Source: Streptomyces violaceusniger (lineage in GTDB: Bacteria; Actinomycetota; Actinomycetes; Streptomycetales; Streptomycetaceae). From it: a stretch of 64,000 nucleotides of DNA. Positions 63,374 to 64,000 of this stretch are shown here, piece by piece. Under the pieces are notes generated by a model. The model saw nothing but the letters and a program-made list of their open reading frames with translations, ran no database searches and was not told the origin of the DNA. Numbering within the stretch: position 1 is the stretch's first letter; every line of letters starts with the position of its first letter. Position numbers and translations under genes: made by a program. The stretch spans positions 7,874,001 to 7,938,000 of the forward strand of contig BJHW01000001.1 of NCBI GenBank assembly GCA_005405945.1, given 5' to 3'.

Positions 63374-64000
63374 TCAGGGATGATCGGGACCGGGGTCGCC
63401 ATCGGGACCGGGGCCGTCGTCGGGGTCGCCGTCGGCGAGCCGGTCGAGGTGGGTGGGCGCGAACATCCGCAGCAGCGCGGGCAGGACCACGACCGACGGC
63501 CCGGGGGCCGCGAGGGCGCCGGCGAGGTCAGCGTGCAGCCGCTCGGGTGTGGTATGGACCGCCGGGACACCGAAGGACTCGGCCAGTGCGACGAAGTCCG
63601 GGCGGGACAGCTCGGTGGCGGTCGCCTCGCCGAACGCGTCCGTCATGTATTCGCGGAGGATGCCGTAGCCGCCGTCGTCCACGATCAACCAGGTGATGGG
63701 GAGTTGGTACTGATGAGCGGTGGCGAGTTCGGCGATCGAGTACATGGCGCCGCCGTCGCCCGACACGGCCAGCACCGGCCGGCCGCGGTCCGCGGCGGCG
63801 GCTCCGAGGGCGGCCGGGAAGCCGTAGCCGAGGCCGCCCGCGCCCTGCGCCGAGTGCAGGGCGCCCGCACGCGGATCGAAGGCGGACCAGGCCCAGTAGG
63901 CGAGGATCGTCATGTCCCAGAAGCTGGGGGAGTCATCGGGCAGCGCGTCCCGCACCGCGCCCAGCACCCGCCGCTCCAGCTCCAGGCCCTGCGCGTCGAT
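63374..64000 (-). CDS. Thiamine-diphosphate-dependent enzyme (acetolactate synthase-like), C-terminal part
   Basis: Minus-strand gene that continues beyond the window; the visible part is the last ~208 residues. The ThDP-binding motif GDG...(~26)...DDGGYG is VLAVSGDGGAMYSIAELATAHQYQLPITWLIVDDGGYG, and AQGAGGLGYGFPAALGAA precedes it. The tail DGDPDDGPGPDGDPGPDHP is low complexity. The family (IlvB/benzoylformate decarboxylase-like) is clear; the substrate is not. Confidence 0.85.
   Translation of the reverse strand: MDAQGLELERRVLGAVRDALPDDSPSFWDMTILAYWAWSAFDPRAGALHSAQGAGGLGYGFPAALGAAAADRGRPVLAVSGDGGAMYSIAELATAHQYQLPITWLIVDDGGYGILREYMTDAFGEATATELSRPDFVALAESFGVPAVHTTPERLHADLAGALAAPGPSVVVLPALLRMFAPTHLDRLADGDPDDGPGPDGDPGPDHP

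Noticed and set aside
63914..63932. Fourth copy of the dispersed palindromic repeat (TCCCAGAAGCTGGGGGAG)
   Set aside because: It lacks the GGTA loop and encodes DSPSFWDM, a normal segment of the ThDP enzyme.

Overview
This window is a high-GC actinomycete chromosome segment, almost certainly Streptomyces. Evidence: very strong G/C in third codon positions, GTG/TTG starts, the sporulation sigma factor gene whiG, an nsdA-type developmental regulator, four clustered type I signal peptidases (sipWXYZ), and a gene order I recognise from the conserved Streptomyces core (recG-rsmD-coaD ... rnc-mutM ... smc ... ftsY ... amtB-glnK-glnD-ffh ... rpsP-rimM-trmD-rplS-sipWXYZ ... whiG ... rpsB-tsf-pyrH-frr-cdsA-rlmN). 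It is a housekeeping region, not a genomic island. I see no CRISPR array, prophage, complete insertion sequence, rRNA or convincing tRNA.

Layout. 1-8.7 kb: DAK2-family end, recG, rsmD, coaD, a DivIVA-like coiled coil, DUF177, rpmF, rnc, mutM and an HxlR regulator. 8.8-15.5 kb: a CAP-domain exported protein, acylphosphatase, a small coiled-coil protein and smc, which carries a large low-complexity insertion in its hinge. 15.5-23.5 kb: the glucose permease glcP, an LLM oxidoreductase, two small unknowns, a sensor kinase/response regulator pair and ftsY. 23.6-32.6 kb: a Prim-Pol-like protein, nsdA, the nitrogen operon amtB-glnK-glnD behind a GlnR-type box, and ffh. 32.7-39.1 kb: a methyltransferase, an archaeal-type proS, an SprT-like protein, then the translation operon rpsP-khpA-rimM-trmD-rplS. 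39.2-47.4 kb: sipWXYZ, a NUDIX hydrolase, DUF2469, yraN, yifB and dprA. 47.6-56 kb: whiG, a TetR regulator, an M23 peptidase and rpsB-tsf-pyrH-frr-cdsA-rlmN. 56-60 kb: a TPP riboswitch followed by thiB-thiP-thiQ. 60-64 kb: a LOG-family protein, a two-gene ABC exporter and the start of a ThDP-dependent enzyme that runs off the window.

How the genes work together. SRP targeting (ffh, ftsY) and signal peptidases form a protein-export set. rpsP, rpmF, rplS, rpsB, tsf, frr, rimM, trmD, rsmD, rlmN and khpA serve ribosome and tRNA maturation. smc, recG, mutM and dprA handle chromosomes and DNA. amtB-glnK-glnD is the ammonium sensing and uptake module. whiG and nsdA govern development.

A major caveat: 16 genes contain apparent single-base losses (21 sites), nearly all in short G/C runs and all repairable by adding one base. 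Most look like assembly errors rather than pseudogenes. I annotate these genes at full length and give the break positions. The other recurrent oddity is repeat DNA. Tandem repeats begin at or inside gene ends (after the DAK2 gene, glnD, DUF2469 and the Prim-Pol gene) or expand inside rimM and dprA. A dispersed palindromic element occurs three times, twice within coding sequence. I did not find a clear new multi-gene system; the strongest leads are the Smc hinge insertion, the repeats, and an unexplained intergenic region before the small coiled-coil gene.
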